This document shows, piece after piece, positions 1 to 4,639 of a DNA stretch of 5,480 nt (the stretch's first letter is position 1; the number at the start of each line of letters is the position of its first letter). The notes beneath the pieces are model-generated. The model searched no databases. It saw nothing but the letters and a program-made list of their open reading frames with translations, and had not been told where the DNA came from. Both the position numbers and the translations under genes were made by a program. The stretch is from JBHIBA01 sp046758845 (GTDB lineage Bacteria; UBA8248; JACPRG01; G963555815): contig JBHIBA010000310.1 of the NCBI GenBank assembly GCA_046758845.1, forward strand, positions 1-5,480, read 5' to 3'.

Positions 1-5
1 CGTCA

Positions 6-34
6 AAAGTTTTCCAGGGGGTCTGGGGGGCCGG
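6..34 (+). repeat. G-rich intergenic repeat, copy 1
   Basis: The block AAAGTTTT (6-13) is followed by two G-runs (17-21 and 25-30). It matches copy 2 on the opposite strand (1434 down to 1409): AAAGTTTT is identical and the next 18 bases match at 14, so 22 of 26 by hand. The G-rich arm points toward the dehydrogenase gene and runs into the hairpin at 23-78. Similar A/T-then-G-run repeats are, from memory, frequent between genes of deltaproteobacterial-type genomes. Confidence 0.6.
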
Positions 35-78
35 CCTTCAAAGCTTGTCCTGAGCGAAGCCGAAGGAAGGCCCCCCAG
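23..78. terminator. Compound hairpin overlapping the 3' end of the dehydrogenase gene
   Basis: A 10-bp perfect stem (23-32 with 69-78) is followed by a 2x2 internal loop, a 5-bp stem (35-39 with 62-66) and an inner 4-bp pairing (43-46 with 57-60). It covers the last codons and the TGA of the minus-strand dehydrogenase. It could act as a transcription barrier or mRNA 3'-end stabiliser, but no good U-tract follows on the minus strand, so classic intrinsic termination is not assured. The stem arms belong to the G-rich repeat; the loop holds a different short repeat. Confidence 0.45.
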
Positions 79-1285
79 GGGGAAGACCGCTCGATTCCGA
101 CAATGCTTCTTTCACGACAGGCGCGGCAGAGACTCGAAGCAACTCCCCGGTTCCCCCAGAGAGCAACGCGAGCGCCCGCGCGTCACGGAATAGCCGCTCC
201 GCCGGGTACTCCGAGGAAAAGCCGTATCCCCCGTGGACCTGCACCGTGTCCGTCCCCGCCCTCAGCGCCGCATCGGCGGAAAACGACCTCGCGCGCGCGA
301 TGGTCTCACGGCAAGCCCCCAGGCGCAGGCCCTTCCCCCCGGCCTCAAAGGCCGCACGGTACACCAGAAGCCGGGCGGCCTCTACGTCGAACACCATCCG
401 GGCGATCAGGTCCTGAACGAGCTGGAAACTGCCGATGGGCCGGCCGAATTGTTTGCGCTCCTTGGCGTAGGCGATCGAGACATCCGCGCAGGCCTGAGTC
501 AACCCGACGCCGACGGCGCCCAGGAATAGGTCCGAGAGCAGACGGAGACCCCTGCGGACGGAGGCTCCACCCTGAGCTTCCCCGCACCGCAGCCGGGCGT
601 TGGCATCCACCGGGCAGCCGCTGAACGTCCATCGGGCGAAATCGACCGGGCGAAGGCCGAGCTTCCCGGTGATCGGCTCCGCCGAAAGACCCCCCGCCCC
701 CGGGCTCACAAGAAAGGCTTCCACGCTGTCCTTCATCCGGGCGAACAAGCCCCCGATCCCGTACCCCTTACCGTTCACGACCCAGTCGGCTTTTCCGTCG
801 AGCCTCCAGCCCGGCCCATCGGGGACGACGGCAATATCGGATTCAACCGGGGATTCTACCGCGTCCGATCCCCGCGAAGCGTCCACAGGGCCCCCAAGGC
901 TCACCGGGCTCGGGGCCACCGTCCCCAGTACCTTTCCGGAACAGATTTCCGGCAGACAGCGGGACCTCTGGTCTTCGCCGCCGCACTCCATCAGGAGGGC
1001 CGGAAGAAGGAACCCATGATGGGCGACCGTCACGGCGAGGGAGGCGGAGACCCGGCCCAACTCCTCGGCGACGATGACCTGCGTCAACAAGGAGACGCCG
1101 CTCCCACCCAATGACTCGGGCGAGGCCAAGCCGAAAAGGCCCAGGCTGGCCATCTCCCTCCAGATCGGCCGCGGGATCTCTTCGTTTTCGTCCATCTCCG
1201 CCAGGGAGGGCTCAACGGAGTCCTTGCCGAACTGGCGGACCATGTCGCGAACGAGTTTTTGGTCTTGGCTGTAGTCGAAATCCAT
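38..1285 (-). CDS. Acyl-CoA dehydrogenase family protein with altered active site
   Basis: This is a flavin-dependent acyl-CoA dehydrogenase-like protein of 415 residues; the family is usually about 380-400. An N-terminal helical domain (1-115) leads into the middle beta domain and the C-terminal helical domain. Family hallmarks seen are YAKERKQFGRPIGSFQ (273-288, FAD/dimer region), QVHGGYGFSSEYPAERLFRDAR (349-370) and the terminal GGTGEL. Three things are odd. Residue 377 is Gly where medium- and short-chain enzymes have the catalytic Glu of the YEGT motif. The alternative Glu site used by isovaleryl- and long-chain enzymes aligns with Ser251. The usual LTEPxxGSD flavin motif is GTVAP...RGSD with about 12-15 extra residues (126-138). 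The last dozen residues come from repeat DNA, so the ancestral C-terminus probably ended near 398. The start ATG has a modest GAGACGG site. Substrate unknown; it may bind acyl-CoA without classic oxidation. Confidence 0.9.
   Translation of the reverse strand: MDFDYSQDQKLVRDMVRQFGKDSVEPSLAEMDENEEIPRPIWREMASLGLFGLASPESLGGSGVSLLTQVIVAEELGRVSASLAVTVAHHGFLLPALLMECGGEDQRSRCLPEICSGKVLGTVAPSPVSLGGPVDASRGSDAVESPVESDIAVVPDGPGWRLDGKADWVVNGKGYGIGGLFARMKDSVEAFLVSPGAGGLSAEPITGKLGLRPVDFARWTFSGCPVDANARLRCGEAQGGASVRRGLRLLSDLFLGAVGVGLTQACADVSIAYAKERKQFGRPIGSFQLVQDLIARMVFDVEAARLLVYRAAFEAGGKGLRLGACRETIARARSFSADAALRAGTDTVQVHGGYGFSSEYPAERLFRDARALALLSGGTGELLRVSAAPVVKEALSESSGLPPGGPSFGFAQDKL
41..66. repeat. Short dispersed repeat in the hairpin loop (FGFAQDKL-type)
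   Basis: Read on the minus strand, this stretch encodes SFGFAQDKL before the stop. From memory, this sequence (core CCTGAGCGAAGCCGAAGG) recurs as a dispersed intergenic repeat in many environmental genomes and often yields a spurious FGFAQDKL-like tail on genes. Only one copy is in the window, so its repeat status rests on recognition, not on a duplicate seen here. Confidence 0.5.
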
Positions 1286-1332
1286 ATCCGTCTCAGCGCA
1301 TTCTGGGTTTTCGGTGTGAGCCGGGACGCCTC

Positions 1333-1361
1333 ATACTACTCAGTCAGCCGGGCAAATCCAA
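1333..1361 (-). promoter_or_regulatory. Candidate sigma-70 promoter for the dehydrogenase
   Basis: On the minus strand, TTGGAT (1361-1356) and TAGTAT (1338-1333) are separated by exactly 17 bases. The -10 matches consensus at 4 of 6 and the -35 at 3 of 6. It would give a leader of about 40 nt before the ATG at 1285. The placement is sensible but the match is weak. Confidence 0.3.
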
Positions 1362-1388
1362 GCGGCGCAAAGGTCCATGACATATTTC

Positions 1389-1434
1389 GGGGGCGCTTTT
1401 TAAAAGGCGCCCCCCGAACCCCCCGCAAAACTTT
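1389..1434 (-). repeat. G-rich intergenic repeat, copy 2, with hairpin
   Basis: On the minus strand this reads AAAGTTTT, then two runs of six G, then a hairpin. The hairpin pairs 1389-1396 with 1407-1414 and extends through T/A pairs to a 4-nt loop at 1400-1403. It is inverted relative to copy 1, so the two copies face each other across the dehydrogenase gene. Where copy 1 carries the 41-66 repeat in its loop, this copy has only a short T/A loop. Confidence 0.6.
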
Positions 1435-1440
1435 CTTTTC

Positions 1441-1478
1441 GCGAAAGAGGGCGGCCCTGACGGGCCAGCCTCTTTCGC
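1441..1478. repeat. Long hairpin in the divergent intergenic region
   Basis: GCGAAAGAGG (1441-1450) pairs perfectly with 1469-1478. After two mismatches, GGCCC (1453-1457) pairs with GGGCC (1462-1466) around a TGAC loop. It directly adjoins repeat copy 2 and may be part of the same element. The rest of the 1286-1648 spacer holds the candidate promoter at 1333-1361, a 10-bp palindrome AACAGCTGTT (1492-1501) and the leader of the next gene; I see no RNA gene in it. Confidence 0.55.
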
Positions 1479-1648
1479 CTAATGCGGAGAAAACAGCTGT
1501 TGCCGCTATTTGAGCAATCGTCACCGACCTGCGCGGAAATCGCGGCGCGTGCAACCAGGAACCAGGCGGCTTCCCCGTAACACGAATCTCCGCTTTCCTC
1601 AAACCGTGACATACTGGCCTTGGTATCAAGCGAAGCGGGGTAGGCGAA

Positions 1649-1975
1649 TTGAGCGAGGAAGCCAGACGTTCCGGGGGAAATGGCGGCGAAGCCAAGGACC
1701 CTCTACAAGAGGCCCGGCGGATTCGGGCCTTCGGCGAGGAGTTGATGGACCGGGGCGAGCTCACGGCCGCTGCGGAGATCCTCACGCGCGCCCTCGTTCT
1801 TTTTCTCAGCCTTGAGCGCAAGGACGAAGTGAGGACGACGGAGCTTCTTCTGACGAAAATTGTTCCGAAGATCGGCCCCCTGGTCTACCGCGACATCCGC
1901 CACACCGTGGAGACCGAAATGGGCCTCCATCCCCCTGAGCCTCCCGATAAGGGGCAGCGGCGTGGGTCAACCTGA
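1649..1975 (+). CDS. Small hypothetical protein, helical, TPR-like segment
   Basis: A 108-residue soluble protein that I do not recognise as a named family. Residues 20-55 (EARRIRAFGEELMDRGELTA and on through AAEILTRALVLFLSL) have the small/large residue spacing of one TPR-type helical hairpin. The following segment EVRTTELLLTKIVPKIGPLV (60-79) and YRDIRHT contain the best conserved core, judged by a decayed copy at 4476-4614. The C-terminus is Pro/Lys/Arg rich and probably flexible. The start used is TTG with GGGGTAGG upstream; an in-frame ATG at 1745 (residue 33) would give a 76-residue protein retaining the conserved core. It has no signal peptide or membrane segment. It reads away from the dehydrogenase gene and converges on the solute-binding protein gene. 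Confidence 0.6.
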   Translation: MSEEARRSGGNGGEAKDPLQEARRIRAFGEELMDRGELTAAAEILTRALVLFLSLERKDEVRTTELLLTKIVPKIGPLVYRDIRHTVETEMGLHPPEPPDKGQRRGST

Positions 1976-1992
1976 GCGCGGCAGGCCGCCCG

Positions 1993-2011
1993 CCCCGCTC
2001 GGAGAGCGGGG
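1993..2011. terminator. Hairpin between convergent genes
   Basis: An 8-bp perfect stem CCCCGCTC / GAGCGGGG with a 3-nt loop (GGA on the plus strand) lies 18 bases after the stop at 1975 and about 50 bases beyond the stop at 2060 of the opposite gene. On the plus strand it is followed by TCCCTTC and pyrimidine-rich sequence, not a clear U-tract. It is positioned to serve as a shared bidirectional terminator. Confidence 0.5.
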
Positions 2012-2059
2012 TCCCTTCACCTGGTCTTCTTCAACCTCGTCCCAGGGCCACTAAGGTTA

Positions 2060-3070
2060 TTACCTCCTCTTCGGGTAGAGCTTTGGCAGAAACTCGTTGG
2101 TGTAAACATCATCCAGGGCCGGCGCGGGTTGCAGCTTCATGTAGGTGGAGATGATCTTCACCGTTTTCCCCATCTTATCCCGGCTCATGTAGCCGATCCC
2201 GTGCTTCTTTGCCGTGGGGGTCAGTAGGTGATCCACGGCGATTTTCCAGTGGGCGAGGGCGCGATCCCTCTTGATGGCCGGGTAATGACGCAGGAGGATG
2301 TCCACGGCTTCTCCGGGATTCTCCACAGCCCAAGCTATGCCTTTCATCGTGGCCGTTGTGAACTTGCGAACCCGCTCGGGCTTCCCCTTGATGGTGGTGT
2401 CGGGGGCGATCAGGCCGTTGCTGTAGACGTCAACCCCCCAGTCGGCGTAGAGCAGGGCCGACAGCTTTTTCCCTTGCTTCGCCGCCAGGGCCTCCGCCGT
2501 GGGGAACTCGGTGATGTAGTACATGCCTCCGTCGATCTTGCCTGCCAGGATGCTGCCGGTCTTGGCGGACGAAGGCATGGGTATATATTTCACCTTCTTG
2601 GCGTTCACCCCGTTGATGTTCGCGAAGGCGGGAAAGATCAGCCACGTGGCGCTTCCCGCGGGCCCGCCGAGGACCTTCCCTTCCAGGTCCTTGGGGGTCC
2701 GTATCCCGGTATCTTTGAGAGACACGATGGAGAACATGGATTTGTCGTGGATCATGCCGACGAGGCGGACCATGGTCCCCTTGGTGCGTCCGACGATCAC
2801 GGCCCCGCTGTCGGCGAATCCGAAATGCGCGGTCCCCAGCGCGACCTTCTTGACCGTGTCTCCGGACCCGTAGCCTCGATTGATGGTGGTGTCCAAGCCG
2901 ACCGCCTTATAGAAGCCTCGGTCCAGGGCCGCGTAGAAGCCAGCGTGTTTGCCGTAGATGATGTAGTCCATTCCAAACTGGACTTTGCTCTGGGCCCACG
3001 CCCCCGCGGGAGCCATGAGCGCCACAACCATCAGAGCCGTCGCGAAACCCTTGACTAGCGTTTTCATCAT
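2060..3070 (-). CDS. ABC transporter substrate-binding protein, NMT1/THI5-like (SsuA/ThiY fold)
   Basis: A periplasmic solute-binding protein of about 336 residues, normal for the family. Residues 1-26 form a clear Sec signal peptide: MMKTLVK, a hydrophobic core, then a cut after AWA before Gln27. The mature part shows the family order: strand KVQFGMDY, then HAGFYAALDRGFYKAVGLD (42-60), typical of NMT1-like proteins, then GYGSGD (66-71). ALGTAHFGFADSG and the RTPKDLEGKVLGGPAGS loop follow, completing the first lobe. A longer open frame reaches 3172, but AGGAGG at 3076-3081 sits 5 and 8 bases before the paired ATGs at 3070 and 3067, fixing the start there. It follows the decarboxylase-like gene by 29 bases in one operon. 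Ligands of this family include aromatic acids, sulfonates and thiamine precursors; here a carboxylic acid is inferred from the neighbour. No permease or ATPase gene is in the window. Confidence 0.93.
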   Translation of the reverse strand: MMKTLVKGFATALMVVALMAPAGAWAQSKVQFGMDYIIYGKHAGFYAALDRGFYKAVGLDTTINRGYGSGDTVKKVALGTAHFGFADSGAVIVGRTKGTMVRLVGMIHDKSMFSIVSLKDTGIRTPKDLEGKVLGGPAGSATWLIFPAFANINGVNAKKVKYIPMPSSAKTGSILAGKIDGGMYYITEFPTAEALAAKQGKKLSALLYADWGVDVYSNGLIAPDTTIKGKPERVRKFTTATMKGIAWAVENPGEAVDILLRHYPAIKRDRALAHWKIAVDHLLTPTAKKHGIGYMSRDKMGKTVKIISTYMKLQPAPALDDVYTNEFLPKLYPKRR

Positions 3071-3075
3071 CACGC

Positions 3076-3081
3076 CCTCCT
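3076..3081 (-). promoter_or_regulatory. Shine-Dalgarno deciding the binding-protein start
   Basis: A perfect AGGAGG lies 5 bases before ATG 3070 and 8 bases before ATG 3067. It rules out the 34-residue N-terminal extension of the open frame, which lacks a ribosome site and would bury the signal peptide. Confidence 0.85.
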
Positions 3082-3099
3082 TTTCCCCCCTCGAGGCTC

Positions 3100-3528
3100 T
3101 CAAATCGTCTCCAAAAGCCGCCCAAAGCCTGAGATGGGCTCGCGAATCTCGAGGGTCCTCAACGCCTCCCACGCCCAGGCCTGGTTGGCCGTGACCACCG
3201 GCACTCCCAGCTCGTCCTCCAAGGGGGCGATGATAGGCAGGGTGTCGAGCCGCCCGCAGGTGATGTAGATCCCTTCGGCGTCGGGGGCCTGTCGGCGGGC
3301 TTCTCGCGCGAGGTCGGCGGCCGTCTCGGCCGGCAGCCGCAGAACGTCATACATCCGCGAGTGCGGAAGGATCTCGTAGCTCGCCAATTCAAACCCGTTG
3401 TCGCGCAGGAACTGCTTGTGAATCTCGTGGGGCTCTACGGCGGAGTTCCGGGATGGAACCGTGAAGCCCATGGCCACGGCCACCTTCTTCACGCCCAGGT
3501 GGTGAAGGGCCCGGATGGCCGCCGTCAC
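3100..3528 (-). CDS. C-terminal fragment of the AMDase-like protein
   Basis: Gene callers may report this 142-residue frame with a GTG start at 3528, but the coding similarity continues upstream through WTAGSGADQRIIEDI to the TGA, so the GTG is an internal Val codon. There is no Shine-Dalgarno in front of it. It contains ITCGRLDT with the presumed catalytic Cys. Confidence 0.55.
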   Translation of the reverse strand: MTAAIRALHHLGVKKVAVAMGFTVPSRNSAVEPHEIHKQFLRDNGFELASYEILPHSRMYDVLRLPAETAADLAREARRQAPDAEGIYITCGRLDTLPIIAPLEDELGVPVVTANQAWAWEALRTLEIREPISGFGRLLETI

Positions 3529-3578
3529 GTTCGTCGTGGCGGGAAGGTTCGTGGCCTGGTGAATATCCTCGATGATTC

Positions 3579-3608
3579 TTTGGTCCGCACCGCTCCCGGC
3601 GGTCCAAA
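3579..3608 (-). other. Hairpin just after the in-frame TGA (SECIS-like geometry, unproven)
   Basis: Downstream of the TGA the mRNA can pair UUUGG (3608-3604) with CCAAA (3583-3579) and ACCGC (3603-3599) with GCGGU (3593-3589), with a 5-nt bulge and loop CGGGA. Seventeen bases separate the TGA from the loop, and the second loop base is G, which fits the loose published geometry for bacterial SECIS elements. An alternative stem GCGGUC (3615-3610) with GACCGC (3604-3599) competes. In GC-rich sequence such hairpins arise easily by chance. Confidence 0.2.
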
Positions 3609-3615
3609 TGACCGC

Positions 3616-3840
3616 TCAGCCGCCTGCAACGACGAACTGAGCCCCGGCCCGCTCCAGCTTTTTGGCCGCCTCCACAACGCCCTCCCGGTTGTGGCACAAC
3701 TCCTCGTAAACGGTGTTTTCCACACCAAGGGTGGTGCTGGCCAGGTTCACTCCCTTTGGGGCGATCTGGTAAAAGTCCAAGACTTGATTTGTAAGGATCG
3801 TGGGACTGATGAACCCGATGATGCCGCGTTCTCCAAACAT
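3616..3840 (-). CDS. N-terminal fragment of the AMDase-like protein
   Basis: 74 residues from ATG to the in-frame TGA. Start supported by AGGAGG at 3847-3852, 6 bases upstream. It holds the first Rossmann-like beta-alpha units (IGFISPT, then ERAGAQFVVAGG) but no complete active site, so it is unlikely to work alone. Confidence 0.6.
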   Translation of the reverse strand: MFGERGIIGFISPTILTNQVLDFYQIAPKGVNLASTTLGVENTVYEELCHNREGVVEAAKKLERAGAQFVVAGG

Positions 3841-3846
3841 CTGTCG

Positions 3847-3852
3847 CCTCCT
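3847..3852 (-). promoter_or_regulatory. Shine-Dalgarno of the AMDase-like gene
   Basis: AAAGGAGG with AGGAGG 6 bases before ATG 3840. A strong site that sets the start and argues this gene was expressed as the head of the operon. Confidence 0.8.
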
Positions 3853-3870
3853 TTGCCCTGGGCGGATATC

Positions 3871-3892
3871 TTCCCGGGCGGCTGTCCGGGAA
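3871..3892. promoter_or_regulatory. Inverted repeat in the operon leader or operator
   Basis: TTCCCGG (3871-3877) and CCGGGAA (3886-3892) form a 7-bp dyad with an 8-base spacer, 31-52 bases upstream of the AMDase-like ATG. Symmetry and spacing fit either a repressor operator or a leader hairpin; the regulator is unknown. Confidence 0.35.
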
Positions 3893-3901
3893 ATGCACCC
3901 G

Positions 3902-3913
3902 TCGTCGCGACGA
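3902..3913. promoter_or_regulatory. 12-bp perfect palindrome upstream of the operon
   Basis: TCGTCGCGACGA is fully self-complementary and lies 62-73 bases upstream of the operon's first ATG, 9 bases beyond the inverted repeat at 3871-3892. It may be an operator, though short GC palindromes are common here. The remaining 3841-4094 spacer shows no convincing -35/-10 pair toward the operon. Confidence 0.25.
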
Positions 3914-4050
3914 GCTATCGCCGACCTTCAACCGCATCGCCCCGCCCGGACTCGCACGGCTTGCCCTCACACTCGGGCGACTCTATACCCTGGTCAGCAG
4001 AATAGGGTCGGCGTTAGGAAAAGCTTCTTCTGGGCGGTTGGGGATATCTA

Positions 4051-4062
4051 TGATCTAGATCA
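4051..4062. promoter_or_regulatory. FNR/CRP-family type palindrome
   Basis: TGATCTAGATCA is a perfect 12-bp palindrome matching the core TGAT-N4-ATCA of the FNR consensus TTGAT-N4-ATCAA. Its centre is about 38 bases before the GTG at 4095 and about 216 bases before the operon start at 3840. A TATGAT hexamer (4049-4054) overlaps the left half, so binding could also block a plus-strand promoter. No good -35 accompanies it. Confidence 0.45.
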
Positions 4063-4094
4063 GCATACGAGCGGTTTTCTGCCCTCGGGGGGAA

Positions 4095-4343
4095 GTGGCC
4101 TCTTTTCCTGAAATGCGCGGCGAAACGGGCTGCTCCGACTGCTCCCGCAGATCTACATGTGAACAGTTCTGGCAGGCGCTTCCCAAGCTTCTAAAAGTGA
4201 CGAGGGCCCTTGCGGGTGTCGGCGACTTTCGGGTCTGTGACCGCTCACCCAACATGAGTGCCGAGCTGGATACCATGCTGCGGTCTAAGGAATCGGCGTT
4301 TGTTCGGGTTTCGTCTAGATTCGAAGAGAGACCATGTGAGTGA
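4095..4343 (+). CDS. Small cysteine-motif protein, FNR-like CX2CX5C
   Basis: A possible 82-residue protein that I do not recognise as a whole. Its N-terminal segment GCSDCSRRSTCEQFWQAL has Cys13, Cys16 and Cys22 in the CX2CX5C spacing that binds the 4Fe-4S cluster in E. coli FNR (CQDCSISQLC). Cys48 or Cys81 could be a fourth ligand. The rest lacks a cyclic-nucleotide-binding barrel or helix-turn-helix, so it is not a full regulator. The third codon position is GC-biased like a real gene. The GTG start has a G-run touching it, with poor spacing; ATG 4113 (residue 7) keeps the motif but has no better site. Its last 38 bases overlap a gp25-like remnant in another frame, which weakens the case for a functional C-terminus. 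It could be a truncated regulator or a chance frame. Confidence 0.4.
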   Translation: MASFPEMRGETGCSDCSRRSTCEQFWQALPKLLKVTRALAGVGDFRVCDRSPNMSAELDTMLRSKESAFVRVSSRFEERPCE

Positions 4344-4431
4344 ATCGCTCCCTCTCATCCTGGATACCAGGCCGGGGGAAAGGGTCTTTCTGCCCGACTT
4401 TGGGTCCGGAATGGGGACTCCGCTAACTTAA
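4306..4431 (+). pseudogene. Fragment of gp25 / baseplate-W-like protein
   Basis: One frame reads GFRLDSKRDHVSESLPLIL directly followed by DTRPGERVFLPDFGSGM and stops at TAA 4429-4431. The gp25/GPW family (phage T4 gp25, P2 gpW, contractile injection systems, TssE) carries the signature LxTRPGERxxxPDFGSG with an FxLD strand upstream, as here. The spacing between FRLD and the LIL helix is shorter than usual, and everything after GSGM is lost (family members are about 110-140 residues). A GTG at 4336 could start a 31-residue peptide, but there is no clear ribosome site. This is best read as a relic of a phage tail or injection-system baseplate gene; no other structural genes are nearby. Confidence 0.45.
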
Positions 4432-4475
4432 AGAAACGCAAGTCGAGGCCGAATGAGGGCGGCCTGTTGTCTGCC

Positions 4476-4614
4476 GAAGTCAGGACGACGGAGCGTCTTC
4501 CGCCCCAGTTCGTCCCTGAGATTCGGCCCCTTCGCCCACCGCGACATCCGCCGCACCGCGGTGGCCGAAATGGATCTCCGTCCGCATGAGCAGTCTGAAG
4601 AGACCCAGCCTTGA
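4476..4614 (+). pseudogene. Decayed 3' copy of the 1649-1975 gene
   Basis: Bases 4476-4590 align with 1826-1939 at about 77% identity by hand (88 of 114) with one extra base. Translation gives EVRTTERLPPQFVPEI, a one-base insertion around 4524-4530, then FAHRDIRRTAVAEMDLRPHE in the shifted frame and a TGA at 4612-4614. The intact gene has EVRTTELLLTKIVPKI...YRDIRHTVETEMGLHPPE. The first two thirds are missing and no start is present, so it is a truncated, frameshifted duplicate or a relic of a paralogue. The stretch 4432-4475 before it shows nothing recognisable. Confidence 0.7.
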
Positions 4615-4639
4615 ATTGAGTTATCCGGGCTTGGGAATT

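Larger units (their letters stand above)
3100..3840 (-). pseudogene. Arylmalonate decarboxylase / maleate isomerase-like gene with in-frame TGA at codon 75
   Basis: Read through, this is a 246-residue enzyme of the Asp/Glu racemase superfamily, the normal length for arylmalonate decarboxylase (AMDase)-like proteins. The N-terminal part is MFGERGIIGFISPT...APKGVNL. The middle is WTAGSGADQRIIEDI, then ATNLPATTNVTAAIRALHHL, the family's substrate-loop and hinge region. ITCGRLDT carries Cys195, aligned from memory with AMDase catalytic Cys188, and the end GFGRLLE matches the family's GYGRL tail. Gly74 aligns with AMDase Gly74, where racemases have their first Cys, so a decarboxylase-type or single-Cys mechanism fits better than racemase. 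The single TGA (3618-3616) falls at the next residue; all other codons remain open in one frame. Such intact flanks suggest a recent nonsense change, a sequencing error, or recoding. It heads an operon with the downstream binding protein (29-base gap). Confidence 0.75.

Noticed and set aside
1605..1635. Promoter for the 1649-1975 gene using GTGACA as -35
   Set aside because: GTGACA matches the -35 consensus at 5 of 6, but no -10 hexamer occurs at 15-19 bases; the nearest TATCAA is only 12 bases away.
1336..1821. Minus-strand open frame of 161 residues across the intergenic hairpins
   Set aside because: Arg/Pro/Ser-rich, runs through repeat copy 2 and the hairpin at 1441-1478, and is antisense to the start of the 1649-1975 gene; no motif or start signal.
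2228..3058. Long plus-strand open frame of 276 residues
   Set aside because: It is antisense to the solute-binding protein gene, lacks a ribosome site, and its composition (Gly/His/Asp/Arg-rich) is typical of a GC-rich shadow frame.
3616..3618. TGA as a sense codon through an alternative genetic code
   Set aside because: Several other genes here, including the dehydrogenase and the PIN-like gene, end in TGA, and the GC-rich composition does not fit code-4 lineages. Only site-specific recoding remains possible.
3389..3970. Minus-strand open frame of 193 residues overlapping the AMDase-like gene
   Set aside because: It is an alternative frame of that gene with Arg/Gly-rich shadow composition; the other frame matches the enzyme family on both sides of the TGA.
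4055..4276. Minus-strand open frame of 73 residues opposite the Cys-motif protein
   Set aside because: No ribosome site, no motif, and it starts inside the region of the gp25 relic; the plus frame has the better codon bias and the Cys motif.
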